A stretch of 64,000 nucleotides of DNA, taken from contig NZ_BHYK01000022.1 of the NCBI RefSeq assembly GCF_003865095.1, positions 1-64,000 of the forward strand. The letters run 5' to 3'. The DNA comes from Clostridium tagluense (GTDB taxonomy: Bacteria; Bacillota; Clostridia; Clostridiales; Clostridiaceae). The position numbers and the translations under genes are program-made. This document shows, piece by piece, positions 9,320 through 20,858 of this stretch (the first letter of the stretch is position 1; each line of letters opens with the position of its first letter). Under the pieces are notes generated by a model. That model ran no database searches, was not told the origin of the DNA, and worked only from the letters and a program-made list of their open reading frames with translations.

Positions 9320-10948
9320 ATGAGTGAAAAAGCGAATTTAGAAAAACAATCTACCACAAAAGGCTTTGCCATATTATCTGCAGCAGGTTTTATGGTTAAG
9401 CTTTTATCCCTACTCTACGTACCTTTTTTAAACAATATATTAGGTAAGCAAGGCTATGGTGTATATTCTTCTGCTTACAGTATATTTGTATATATGTATA
9501 TTTTAACAAATGCAGGTATTCCTGTGGCTATTTCCAAGATGGTTTCAGAGCTTATAGCTATTGAAAATTATAAAGATGCAGTAAAGACTTTTAAAATAGC
9601 TAGATTTTTACTTTTGATATTAGGCATGATTATGTCTATTTTAATGATTATTTTCGCAGCACCTCTAGCCAATAAAACAGCTAGTTCTTCTGCAAGACTG
9701 GCAATTATGTCATTGGCACCAACTATTTTAATATCATCTGTATTATCAGCTTATAGAGGGTATTTTCAAGGCCGAGGAAATATGACCCCTACTGCTGTAT
9801 CTCAGGTATTAGAACAAATTGCTAATACTATATTTAGTTTAGCTTTTGCAGCTTATTTTATAAGATATGGTATAGCGGCAGGTGCGGCAGGTGGAACTAT
9901 TGGAACATCTGTAGGCGCGCTAGTGGCAGTCTTATATATGATTTATTTTTATGAAAAAAATAAAGTTTTTAGAGTTCCAAAAGGATATAATAAATTAGCA
10001 ATAAAAAGATTGACTACTAAAAAACTAATAAAAAAATTATTAAGCTATTCTGTACCAATGACAGTATGTTTAGGAATACAACAATCAGGGTTAATTATAG
10101 ATTTATGGTTAGTTAAATCAAGAATGATAGCTGTTGGAATTGACAAAATACAGGTTGATGTTTTATGGGGTGTACTAAATAAATACACATCTTTAATAAG
10201 TGTGCCGATAGCTATTATATCATCACTTGCTATAACTATTTTACCATCTATATCTAGCTTAATGGTACTTAGGGATAAAAAAGCTGTAAGAGACAAAGTT
10301 AATTATGCCTTTAGGCTATGTTTTTTAGTGGCAGTCCCTTCGGCAGTTGGACTTGCGGTTTTAGCTAAACCTATAATAGGTTTACTTAAGTATGATTCTG
10401 ATGTTTCAAGATTACTAATATATGGATCAGTGATAATAATACTTATGGCTGTGGTTGCTATTCAAACTTCAATTCTTCAAGGTCTTGGAAAACTTTACTT
10501 AGTTACCATTTATGCAGTGGTGGGATTAATAGGGAAAACAGTTACTAATTATATTTTTGTAGCAATACCAAGCATTAATATATTGGGTGCTGTTATGGCC
10601 AATGGAGTAAGTTTTGCCATACTTTTAATATTGAACTATAGTGCTATGAACAAAGTGCTAAGGGTTAAAATTAATCTATTTAGTCATGCAATTAAACCAA
10701 TAATAGCCGCAGGTTTTATGGCCATTGTCGCAAAACTAATGTATGTTAATTTTAATTTTGTACTTAGTTTTGTTCGTGAAGGCTATTTTGCTAATGCTAT
10801 TGCTATATTAATAGCTATGGTTTTTGCTATATTAACTTATTTCTTTACTTTAGTGATGATAGGTGGAATAACTAAAGAAGATTTAGGGGTATTACCTCAC
10901 AAGATTACGAAACTTATACCTAAGTATATTTTAAATAAAATCAGGTAG
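9320..10948 (+). CDS. MurJ/YtgP-type MOP-superfamily lipid flippase
   Basis: 542 residues of almost continuous hydrophobic helices (about 14). It begins with a short cytosolic tail and TTKGFAILSAAGFMVKLLSLLYVPFLNNILG, the hallmark of the polysaccharide-biosynthesis/MurJ branch of the MOP family. Size and start resemble Bacillus YtgP, a lipid II flippase, so export of a lipid-linked cell-wall precursor is the likely role; this is inferred from family. AAGGTGATG precedes the ATG. It converges on a second, SpoVB-like flippase with a shared hairpin between them. Confidence 0.82.
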   Translation: MSEKANLEKQSTTKGFAILSAAGFMVKLLSLLYVPFLNNILGKQGYGVYSSAYSIFVYMYILTNAGIPVAISKMVSELIAIENYKDAVKTFKIARFLLLILGMIMSILMIIFAAPLANKTASSSARLAIMSLAPTILISSVLSAYRGYFQGRGNMTPTAVSQVLEQIANTIFSLAFAAYFIRYGIAAGAAGGTIGTSVGALVAVLYMIYFYEKNKVFRVPKGYNKLAIKRLTTKKLIKKLLSYSVPMTVCLGIQQSGLIIDLWLVKSRMIAVGIDKIQVDVLWGVLNKYTSLISVPIAIISSLAITILPSISSLMVLRDKKAVRDKVNYAFRLCFLVAVPSAVGLAVLAKPIIGLLKYDSDVSRLLIYGSVIIILMAVVAIQTSILQGLGKLYLVTIYAVVGLIGKTVTNYIFVAIPSINILGAVMANGVSFAILLILNYSAMNKVLRVKINLFSHAIKPIIAAGFMAIVAKLMYVNFNFVLSFVREGYFANAIAILIAMVFAILTYFFTLVMIGGITKEDLGVLPHKITKLIPKYILNKIR

Positions 10949-10954
10949 AAATTT

Positions 10955-10998
10955 AAACAAATCTAATGCTTTTAAAGCGCTAGACTTGTTTACTTTTT
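10955..10998 (+). terminator. Terminator between convergent flippase genes
   Basis: Imperfect 18-bp stem: AAACAAATCTAATGCTTT against AAAGCGCTAGACTTGTTT, followed on the plus strand by a run of seven T after TTTAC. It overlaps the stop codon of the opposing gene and may act in both directions. Confidence 0.6.
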
Positions 10999-12485
10999 TT
11001 TGTAAGGAAAAAAGAAAAGAATATTAGAGAGAAGCCAGTGGCAATAATTACTACGTTTTTAGTAATAAACATAGAATTTGGCAATGCATTATCTAGAATT
11101 TTCAATATAAAGTATAAGAATATGCTAAGACAAATATTGATTAATAATTCTGCCCCTGAAAACTCTAGATAGCAGCTCTTTTTGATGGCATTAATATTCA
11201 ATATAAAACTTATTACAGAGGTTATAATGAGAGTTATGCCGTAGCCTAAAATGTTTATACTTGGGATACCTAATAATATATACAGCAATATAAGCTGGAG
11301 AATAGAGGTTATTACTGAATTTACTAAAAGAGATTTTTGTTTGCCAAGTCCATTCAAAATTCCAAAGGTGGAACCAGACATGTACATAAATGGTGCGCTT
11401 AATGCAGCAAGGCGTATGTAGGTGCCTAAGTCATATCTGTCAAAAAATAGTTTTCCTAAAGAGTCCCCAATGCATAAACATATTATCATAGTTGAAATAC
11501 CTAGTAAAAATGAAATCTTTATAACTTCCATTATTCTATGCTCTAGTGCATTATAATCATTTTTACTAATGCTTTTAGAAATATCTGGAGTTAATATGGT
11601 TGCCATGGACATTACAATGATAAACGGAAAGAAGACGATGCTCATAGCCATACCTGAAAACTTACCTATTAGGGCGAGGCTGGCGGTATATTCAAGGCCT
11701 GCGCAAACTAGCCGCCTTGGTACAATCAAAGTGGATAGGGCGGAAATTATAGTGTTTAAAAAACCATTTAAGCTTAAGGGGAGTGAAACAACCAGAATGT
11801 TAAATAAAAGTTGAGCTCTTCCTTCGGCTTTTTTTCTGTAACCTCTAAATTTATTTTTGCTTTTTTCATAGAAGATAAATAATAGAATAAAACTTATTAA
11901 TTCTCCAATGCTTAAGGAAATATAAGTAGCAGTCACAGTAGAAGTTACATTTTTTAATGCAAAATAATTTATTAGACCAAGTATTATAGCCATTCTTACG
12001 AATTTTTCAACTACGTCTATGATTGCAGGAACTTTAACATTTGAAATACCGTAGAAATAACCCTTGTATATAGATGAAAGAGCAACAAAGATTAGTGCGG
12101 GGCAAATAACCCAAAGGGAATATAGTGTCCTTGTGTCTTTTATTATATATGTACTAATGTAGGGTGAAAAAAGAAATACTAAAATCGTTATTAATATAGC
12201 CCATATAAAATCAAAAACTAAGGCAGTATGTATAGATTTGTTAAGATTACCATAATCATTTATTCCATAATAAGCTGAAGCTTCCTTTGAAATAGCGGTT
12301 ACCATTCCACCACAAATAAGACAAGTGAATAAATCGTAAATAGGCATTACTAGGCTATATAGACCCATACCTTCTGCCCCTAATTTTTTTGAAAGTAGAA
12401 TTGAAAACATAAATCTGAGTATTCCAGCAGTTAAATTTGATACCGTGAGAATTATTGAGTCTCTATAGAAATTATCTTTAATCAT
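10980..12485 (-). CDS. spoVB: SpoVB-like MOP flippase
   Basis: 501 residues and about 12-14 membrane helices. It begins MIKDNFYRDSIILTVSNLTAGILRF, close to SpoVB family N-termini, and has the GAEGMGLYSLVMPIYDLFTCL block. In sporulating Firmicutes SpoVB is needed for spore cortex, probably as a precursor flippase. The ATG at 12485 is preferred over an in-frame ATG at 12512, because GGGAGGGGG lies 7 bases before 12485. The family is certain; assignment to SpoVB rather than another paralogue is moderate. Confidence 0.75.
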   Translation of the reverse strand: MIKDNFYRDSIILTVSNLTAGILRFMFSILLSKKLGAEGMGLYSLVMPIYDLFTCLICGGMVTAISKEASAYYGINDYGNLNKSIHTALVFDFIWAILITILVFLFSPYISTYIIKDTRTLYSLWVICPALIFVALSSIYKGYFYGISNVKVPAIIDVVEKFVRMAIILGLINYFALKNVTSTVTATYISLSIGELISFILLFIFYEKSKNKFRGYRKKAEGRAQLLFNILVVSLPLSLNGFLNTIISALSTLIVPRRLVCAGLEYTASLALIGKFSGMAMSIVFFPFIIVMSMATILTPDISKSISKNDYNALEHRIMEVIKISFLLGISTMIICLCIGDSLGKLFFDRYDLGTYIRLAALSAPFMYMSGSTFGILNGLGKQKSLLVNSVITSILQLILLYILLGIPSINILGYGITLIITSVISFILNINAIKKSCYLEFSGAELLINICLSIFLYFILKILDNALPNSMFITKNVVIIATGFSLIFFSFFLTKKSKQV

Positions 12486-12717
12486 AAAAGCCCCCTCCCT
12501 TTTTTTTAGCATTGGTAGTTAACGGTTATTAATAATTATTATGTGAAGCTTTATGATTATATTCTAAAAGAACATGAAAATTATATAATGCAAATTGTAA
12601 GAATGGAGAGCTTTTTATGTTAAAATAATTGTATTAGTAATAAAAAAAGTAACAAGTCAAAATAGACTAGCACAGGACTTGATAATTAACTAAGTGTGAA
12701 TTAAGGAGAGTAATAAT

Positions 12718-13290
12718 ATGAAATGTTTGATATGCGGGATGAATATAAATATAAACAATTTCAATGTGAATAACCAAGGATTATTAGAAACAAATGAAAG
12801 CGATCATATTAAATATTGTCCCTTTTGTGGTGTTAGTGCTACATATTTAAAACCTGAAGACGAAACAAATTTTAAAGAAGAAATCTATAAAGTCCCCACT
12901 GAAAGTTTAGATGAGAATACTTTAATAATACTAGAGCATGCAATGAAGCTTGAAATATTTAATTCGGATTTTTATAAGGCGGCAGCAAAACTTGCTCATA
13001 GCTTGGCTGTTAAAGAAACTTTTGTAGCACTCTCAAAGATTGAATATGTACATGCTATAGTGCATCAAAAGCTAGGAGGCTTCAAACAAATACCTACACT
13101 AGTTGATATAGACTATAGTAAACATAAAAGCGACAAAAGCTTAATGGAACTTGCAGAAAATAGAGAGATTCATGCTGCCAGATTTTATGAAAAACAGGGA
13201 AACAAAATAAACAATACAATTATTAAAGAAGTATTTCATGCTTTATGGTCAGTTGAGCGAGAGCATATACAAATTGCTAGAAATTATTAA
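12718..13290 (+). CDS. Rubrerythrin/ferritin-like protein with N-terminal zinc ribbon
   Basis: 190 residues. The N-terminus has two CxxC knuckles (C3/C6 and C34/C37) that form a rubredoxin- or zinc-ribbon-like metal site. Residues 60-190 form a ferritin-like four-helix bundle with carboxylate/His pairs: EHAMKLEIF, EYVHAIVHQ, ENREIHAARFYE, EREHIQIA. This fits a di-iron centre used in peroxide reduction or iron handling in anaerobes. Classical rubrerythrin has the rubredoxin domain at the C-terminus, so this is a reversed arrangement. AAGGAGAG precedes ATG. A terminator follows directly, so it is likely monocistronic. Confidence 0.8.
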   Translation: MKCLICGMNININNFNVNNQGLLETNESDHIKYCPFCGVSATYLKPEDETNFKEEIYKVPTESLDENTLIILEHAMKLEIFNSDFYKAAAKLAHSLAVKETFVALSKIEYVHAIVHQKLGGFKQIPTLVDIDYSKHKSDKSLMELAENREIHAARFYEKQGNKINNTIIKEVFHALWSVEREHIQIARNY

Positions 13291-13295
13291 TACAT

Positions 13296-13338
13296 ATACT
13301 CTAATCTATGTAAATATATATAGATTAGAGTATTTTTA
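13296..13338 (+). terminator. Rho-independent terminator
   Basis: Perfect 14-bp stem (ATACTCTAATCTAT, loop about 10 bases) followed by TTTTAAT, 5 bp after the ferritin-like gene stop. Confidence 0.8.
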
Positions 13339-13353
13339 ATTTGGGGGGAAAGT

Positions 13354-14652
13354 ATGAAGAAGACCATTGGTTTTATAGTGATTTTAGCTATAATGGCTTT
13401 TGCACTGTTTTCATTAAAGAGTTCTTTAAGCGAATATAGGATCACCATGAAAGATGAAGCTATAAAACCACAGATACTGTTTAAGGGATTAAGTGGAGCA
13501 GTAGATTTTACGAGAGACAGTGATGGAAACTATTACGTAGCTTTCAAAGACCACGTGCAGTACATTGATAAAGCTGGTAGTGCATATAATTTGTTTACTA
13601 ATAAGAAGCTAAGTATAACTAGTTTAGATTATAATAATAGTGTGCTGTATTACGCATCAGGTGCATTTATTTATTCTTATAATTTAAAATCAAAGAAAAA
13701 TAGTGAAATAATTAAGAATATACCTAATTATGGGGATTATAATAATAGTTTGATTAGAGTTAATGGAGATTATCTATTTGTTACAATAGGGTCAGCTAGC
13801 AATTCTGGGGTAGTGGGTCTTGATAATTCGTGGATAGGTGATTATCCTCAAAATCATGATATTTCACCAAAAGATATAACTATAAAAGGGATTAATTTCG
13901 GAGAGGAAGAAACTGGATCATTTGTTTCATATAAAACTAAAAATATAAAGGGACAAATCATAACAGGACATATGATTGGAAATTCATCCATAATAATTTA
14001 CAATTTAAAAACTGGAGCTCAGGGAAAGTTTGCTTGGGGTATTAGAAATATCAAAGGCATAGATTTTAACAGTGAGGGCAAAATAATAGCTTCTGTTGGA
14101 GGAATGGAGGATAGAGGGTTAAGACCTGTGATTGGAGATAGTGATTATATATACCAAATTAAAAAGAATGTATGGTATGGTTTTCCAGATTATGCTGGTG
14201 GAGATCCAATAAGCTCCCCTAAATTTAAAGGTACAAATAACAATACTATACCTTTTATTTTAGATCAGCACCCTACAACAAACCCACCTGCACCAATATA
14301 TAAGCATAGTGCAGTAGATAGTTTGGTAGGTTTATCATTTGATAAAGAAGGAATCTTAGGTGATAAAGAATGTATATATTTTTATGAAAAGAAAGATAAT
14401 AGTATATATAGTTTAAATAAGAATAATGTACTTAAAGAAAAGATTAACTTTGGAGGCGACACCTATATATCTAGTATTAAGTTTTTTAATAAATTAATTC
14501 TATTAGATTCTAAAAGTGGATATCTAATATCAATAGAAAAAAAACAAAGTGATGTTATAGGGAAGGGAACAGAAAGATTTTTTTACTATTTATTAGCAAT
14601 TGTAGTAACTTTAATAGTTAGCATACTTGTAGGACTCGGCAAAAAGAACTAG
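13354..14652 (+). CDS. Membrane-anchored beta-propeller, sorbosone/glucose dehydrogenase-like
   Basis: 432 residues. An N-terminal membrane segment (about 5-24, TIGFIVILAIMAFALFSL) is followed by repeated beta-rich blades, and a second membrane segment ends the protein (about 407-427). So the propeller is probably extracytoplasmic and anchored at both ends. The block VWYGFPDYAGGDPISSPKF resembles the conserved WYGWPDYxGGxP element of soluble glucose/sorbosone dehydrogenases. Catalytic His and PQQ contacts could not be confirmed, and Clostridium does not usually use PQQ, so a non-enzymatic role is possible. GGGGGGAAAG precedes the ATG. Confidence 0.6.
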   Translation: MKKTIGFIVILAIMAFALFSLKSSLSEYRITMKDEAIKPQILFKGLSGAVDFTRDSDGNYYVAFKDHVQYIDKAGSAYNLFTNKKLSITSLDYNNSVLYYASGAFIYSYNLKSKKNSEIIKNIPNYGDYNNSLIRVNGDYLFVTIGSASNSGVVGLDNSWIGDYPQNHDISPKDITIKGINFGEEETGSFVSYKTKNIKGQIITGHMIGNSSIIIYNLKTGAQGKFAWGIRNIKGIDFNSEGKIIASVGGMEDRGLRPVIGDSDYIYQIKKNVWYGFPDYAGGDPISSPKFKGTNNNTIPFILDQHPTTNPPAPIYKHSAVDSLVGLSFDKEGILGDKECIYFYEKKDNSIYSLNKNNVLKEKINFGGDTYISSIKFFNKLILLDSKSGYLISIEKKQSDVIGKGTERFFYYLLAIVVTLIVSILVGLGKKN

Positions 14653-14735
14653 AATAGAGTAAATACATATTGTTGCAAATTAATAATATGTTTTCAAAGT
14701 CAATTTAGTGTATACTAAATTAAGAGGTGAACAGT

Positions 14736-15437
14736 TTGAAGAAAAAAATTGAAGCTACTTATGGAAAAACTTTAAAAGCCTTAATGATAACAGTAAATCC
14801 AATCAAAAAAAAGATCATGAAAACTCACTGTATTGTTCATAAATTTATAAATATTCAAGCTATCGAAATATTAAAAAATCAGGGATATAGTGATGTTCAT
14901 AGTTTTTACAAATCACATATAAAAGAATTAAACAATGGAGTTACGTGGGCAGATCAAGACTTTAAGAGCTCAAATCATTTTTATCATCACTTTAAGGGTA
15001 CTGGCCTTTATGGATTTTCAAATGCATTAACTGAATTCCAGAAATATTATAAAAGCGCTTTGAAATTCGTGGAGGCAGGGGATATTAGGCAAGCAATGTT
15101 TTATTTTGGAGCAGCATGCCATTTAGTTCAAGATGCTACAGTTCCGCAGCATGTGAACAATAAACTCCTGAAAAATCACAGAAATTTTGAACTTTGGATT
15201 ATAAGTAAATTAATGAGTGATTATTCTTTTCCTATTTTCAATGAAATAATAAAGCAAGATAAGGTAGAAGACTATATAAAAAACAATGCAGTATTTGCTA
15301 ATAAGACTTATATTTCCTACGCAAATGTAAAAAGCAAAGAAGAAAAATACAATAAAATATCTGTACTTATAGTGCAGAGGGCACAAAAGACTACCGCAGG
15401 GTTAATGCTAAATTTTTATAATGAAATTAAGAAATAA
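14736..15437 (+). CDS. Zinc-dependent phospholipase C-like protein
   Basis: 233 residues with the zinc-PLC (alpha-toxin N-domain) helix pattern. KTHCIVHKFINIQAIEIL matches the family segment after the first metal ligand, GVTWADQDFKSSNHFYHHF the Asp/His ligand region, and FGAACHLVQDATVPQHVN the HxxxDxxxPxH zinc-binding core. A secretion signal is not evident: the N-terminus is basic and only weakly hydrophobic. It may therefore be cytosolic, spore-associated or inactive. AGAGGTG lies 6 bases before TTG 14736, favoured over GTG 14727, which overlaps that ribosome binding site. Confidence 0.65.
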   Translation: MKKKIEATYGKTLKALMITVNPIKKKIMKTHCIVHKFINIQAIEILKNQGYSDVHSFYKSHIKELNNGVTWADQDFKSSNHFYHHFKGTGLYGFSNALTEFQKYYKSALKFVEAGDIRQAMFYFGAACHLVQDATVPQHVNNKLLKNHRNFELWIISKLMSDYSFPIFNEIIKQDKVEDYIKNNAVFANKTYISYANVKSKEEKYNKISVLIVQRAQKTTAGLMLNFYNEIKK

Positions 15438-15468
15438 TTCCTTTGTTTTAGAGGAATTATTTTGTTTT
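15432..15468 (+). terminator. Rho-independent terminator
   Basis: An 11-bp stem (AAATAATTCCT, 9-base loop) followed by TTTTGTTTTT. It overlaps the stop codon of the phospholipase-like gene. Confidence 0.75.
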
Positions 15469-15528
15469 TGAAGAATAATTTAAAAACAAGTAAACATATA
15501 AAATTATATTTGATGAGGGGGTCAATAA

Positions 15529-16068
15529 TTGAAAAGGGAGGTTTTTATAAACTTAGAAAAAGAAATTTTCAAGGGAAATATATTAGACATAGGTTTTTCT
15601 AATTATGGGATTATATATAACATATGCAAACAATATATTGATGATAGCAATAGTGTAGAGTATATAGAAGGCAAAGGGGATAAGACAAAAATAGAGGAAG
15701 GTTCATATGACACCTGTGCACTGTTTTTTACACTAAGTGATATGAAATTCACAAAGAGCAAAGAAAAATTGATAGAAGATGTATATAAATTTTTGAAAAG
15801 GGATGGGTTATTATATATATGGGACATAGATAAGGGCTTTGGTAAAATTTTTAATTCAAGAATAAATATTGTGTTACCTGATAAAAATACAAAAAAAATA
15901 AATTTAAGAGACTTAAATTTATTTAAAAATAGTTCTAAAGAAAATACAATTCAAATTTTAAAGCCTTATTTTGAAATAACAACTTTGAAAAGTTCTGACA
16001 ATATTTATTACATGATATGCAAAAGGAGAGGAAAATCAAAAGATGAAAGTATTATTAGTGGGAATTAA
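15529..16068 (+). CDS. Class I SAM-dependent methyltransferase-like protein
   Basis: 179 residues. GNILDIGFSNYG corresponds to SAM-binding motif I (usually GxGxG; here degenerate), YDTCALFFTLSDM to motif II, and FLKRDGLLYIWDID to the post-motif strand. The fold is recognisable, but catalytic competence is uncertain because the glycine-rich loop is weak. Start is TTG at 15531 region (codon beginning 15529) after GAGGGGG. The 3' end overlaps the B12-radical-SAM gene by 26 bp, implying translational coupling and a shared pathway. Confidence 0.62.
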   Translation: MKREVFINLEKEIFKGNILDIGFSNYGIIYNICKQYIDDSNSVEYIEGKGDKTKIEEGSYDTCALFFTLSDMKFTKSKEKLIEDVYKFLKRDGLLYIWDIDKGFGKIFNSRINIVLPDKNTKKINLRDLNLFKNSSKENTIQILKPYFEITTLKSSDNIYYMICKRRGKSKDESIISGN

Positions 16069-17728
16069 TTCTAGATTTACACACAGTAACCTTGCAATTA
16101 GGTATTTAAAAGCATTTACTGAGGATTTAAATTATCAGTGCCTTATAAGAGAGTTTTCTATAAATGATAGAGTGGAGCGAATTGTTCAAGAAATTATAAG
16201 AGAAAAAGCCGATATAGTGGTTTTTTCTTGTTACATATGGAATAGAGATTATGTTAAACAGATATCTGATTTGCTAAAACTTATAGATAATAATATAAAA
16301 TTGTTATATGGAGGTCCAGAAGTGTCTTTTGATAGTGAAAATTATTTAAAAGATAGCTTTGCTGATTACTTAATTGAGGGAGAAGGGGAAGAAACCTACA
16401 GAGAATTTATAGAATACATGATAGCAGGTAATGACCTTAAAGATATTAAAGGCTTGTACTATAAAGAAAATGATAAAATATTTTATGGCGGGAAAAGAAA
16501 ACTTATGGATTTAAATAAGATTGTTTTCCCCTATAACATTGATGATGATTTAAATAACAAAATAGTATATTTCGAAGCTTCACGTGGATGTCCTTTTAAC
16601 TGCAAATATTGTCTTTCTTCAACTATACGTGGAGTTAGGTTTATGGATTTAGAAAGGGTTAAAGTTGACTTAAAGTTTTTAATAGATAAAAATGTAAAAC
16701 TTATAAAATTTGTTGATAGAACTTTTAATTGTAGTGATGAATTTGCTATGGGAATTTGGGAATATTTAATGAGTTTAGAGACAGAGACCACTTTTCATTT
16801 TGAAATCTCAGCAGATATATTAAATGATAAACAGCTTAAACTTTTAGAAAAGGCACCAAAGGGGAGATTTCAGTTTGAAGTAGGCGTTCAGACAACAAAT
16901 AATGAAGTATTAAAAAATATAAATAGATTTGTAGTTTTCGAAGATATAAAAAAACAGGTTATGGAGCTAAAAAAATATGGCAATATAAAGCAACATCTAG
17001 ATTTAATTGCAGGACTTCCAGGGGAAAACTTTGAATCCTTTAAAAAGTCTTTTAATGATTTATACGCCATAGAACCGGACGAAATACAACTTGGATTCCT
17101 TAAAATATTAAAAGGCGCACCTATGAAAGATGAAGCAGAACAGTGGGGGATTGTTCACTCAAACTATACTCCCTATGAGGTGCTGAAAACCAAGGACATA
17201 AGTTATGATGAAATCATTCTTCTAAAAAGAGTTGAAGAGATGGTGGATAAATACTATAATTCTCAAAAATTTAAAACTATATTAAAATATTTTACTCCTA
17301 AATTTGAATCTGCCTTTGATTTTTATTTGTGCTTAGGCACATTTTTTTATAATAAAGGGTATCTTAGTAGAAGTATATCTTCTGTAGATTACTATAAAAT
17401 ATTTATTGAATTTAATGAAGAAAAACTTAAAGGTGAAAATTTTGCTTTAAAAGAGATTGTTAAATATGATTATCTTAAATATAACAAAAAGAAATGGCTT
17501 CCCAATTTTCTACTTAGAGATGTAAACAAGGAAACAGAAAAAAAGATTAAAGAAAAGTTGCTGCAAAACGATAGTATAAACAATACTAACAATATTCATA
17601 TTGAAAAATTTATGATTAATATTTTAGAATATATAGAGAATAATAATATTTGTGAGGAAGCTCATTATTTAATTTATGATATTAATGATGAGGAGAATAT
17701 AAAAGATGTAACTTATATACTAGTTTAA
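16043..17728 (+). CDS. B12-binding radical SAM protein (DUF4080-type)
   Basis: 561 residues. An N-terminal cobalamin-binding Rossmann domain (about 1-130, with VVFSCYIWNRDYV and LLYGGPEVSF) precedes a radical SAM barrel. The Fe-S motif FEASRGCPFNCKYCLSS provides the CxxxCxxC cluster ligands, and the barrel runs to about residue 400 (GVQTTNNEVLKNINR, LIAGLPGENF). The C-terminal ~160 residues fit the DUF4080 tail of clostridial homologues. Products of this group are unknown; methyl or radical transfer chemistry is inferred. AGGAGAGG precedes the ATG, which lies inside the methyltransferase gene. Confidence 0.85.
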   Translation: MKVLLVGINSRFTHSNLAIRYLKAFTEDLNYQCLIREFSINDRVERIVQEIIREKADIVVFSCYIWNRDYVKQISDLLKLIDNNIKLLYGGPEVSFDSENYLKDSFADYLIEGEGEETYREFIEYMIAGNDLKDIKGLYYKENDKIFYGGKRKLMDLNKIVFPYNIDDDLNNKIVYFEASRGCPFNCKYCLSSTIRGVRFMDLERVKVDLKFLIDKNVKLIKFVDRTFNCSDEFAMGIWEYLMSLETETTFHFEISADILNDKQLKLLEKAPKGRFQFEVGVQTTNNEVLKNINRFVVFEDIKKQVMELKKYGNIKQHLDLIAGLPGENFESFKKSFNDLYAIEPDEIQLGFLKILKGAPMKDEAEQWGIVHSNYTPYEVLKTKDISYDEIILLKRVEEMVDKYYNSQKFKTILKYFTPKFESAFDFYLCLGTFFYNKGYLSRSISSVDYYKIFIEFNEEKLKGENFALKEIVKYDYLKYNKKKWLPNFLLRDVNKETEKKIKEKLLQNDSINNTNNIHIEKFMINILEYIENNNICEEAHYLIYDINDEENIKDVTYILV

Positions 17729-18063
17729 AATATGAAAGAAGAACTTCGCGAAATTTCAAAAAAAACCCAAAAGCTACCTTAAAAATCGTAATAATCGCAG
17801 AAAAATGATTTAATATTACGAATATTTGTTAATTTTCAAAAAAATCAGTTGAAATTTATACTAATACTAAGTATAATTAAGTTGTATTCAATACTACATA
17901 AAGTATAATATCAAACACCATACTTGGTGTTTAATATTATACAAAAGTATTTAATAATTGAGCTATACTCATTATACCTATTTAGGTACAGAAAAATAAA
18001 TAAATTAGAAACTTCATTTTTATTTATTTTAAGGTGCCTTCTTAGAAAAAAGGTGGTGATATT
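17729..18063 (+). other. Intergenic leader of the V-ATPase operon
   Basis: 335 bp without a gene. It holds a strong hairpin at 17903-17942 and several TATACT/TATAAT-like hexamers, but no single convincing promoter could be chosen. AAAAAGGTGGTGA at its end is the ntpH ribosome binding site. Confidence 0.5.
17903..17942 (+). repeat. Hairpin upstream of the V-ATPase operon
   Basis: An 18-bp inverted repeat with 17 matches: GTATAATATCAAACACCA, 4-base loop, TGGTGTTTAATATTATAC. No T run follows, so it is more likely a leader structure or protein-binding palindrome than a simple terminator. Confidence 0.6.
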
Positions 18064-18376
18064 TTGGCACTAGAGGCAATAAAAAGTATAAAAAATGCAG
18101 AGGAGCAAGCAGCAGATAATATTAATAAGGCAATTGACCGTAGTAAGGATATATTAAAAAAATCGGAGATTGAAGCTGAAGGTCAGCACAAAAAGGTTTT
18201 GGATGCTGCTAGAGAAGAAACTAAAAAGATCATCGAAAATGCTAAAGAACAAGGTAGGATAAGTTCTGAACCTATTTTAGAAAAAGGTAAAATAGAGGTA
18301 GAGAGTATACTTAGTTTAGAAAGTGAAAAATTTAATAGAGCAGTAAGCATAGTGGTTGAGAGGATAGTGAAAAATA

Positions 18377-18390
<14 letters not shown>
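18064..18390 (+). CDS. ntpH: V-type ATPase peripheral-stalk subunit H/G
   Basis: 108 residues, almost entirely charged coiled coil (repeated Lys/Glu/Ala heptads), as expected for the small partner of subunit E in the peripheral stalk joining the catalytic head to subunit I. It is the first gene of the nine-gene operon. It starts at TTG 18064 after AAAAAGGTGGTG and overlaps ntpI by 14 bp. Sequence conservation in this subunit is low, so the assignment rests on coiled-coil character, size and position. Confidence 0.85.
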
Positions 18391-20825
<2,435 letters not shown>

Positions 20826-20858
20826 TTTTAAAACTAAGAGTTTAGAGGATGTGGAGAT

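Noticed and set aside
11569-11814. Plus-strand open frame within the SpoVB-like gene
   Set aside because: Antisense shadow of the membrane protein with no ribosome binding site or family resemblance.
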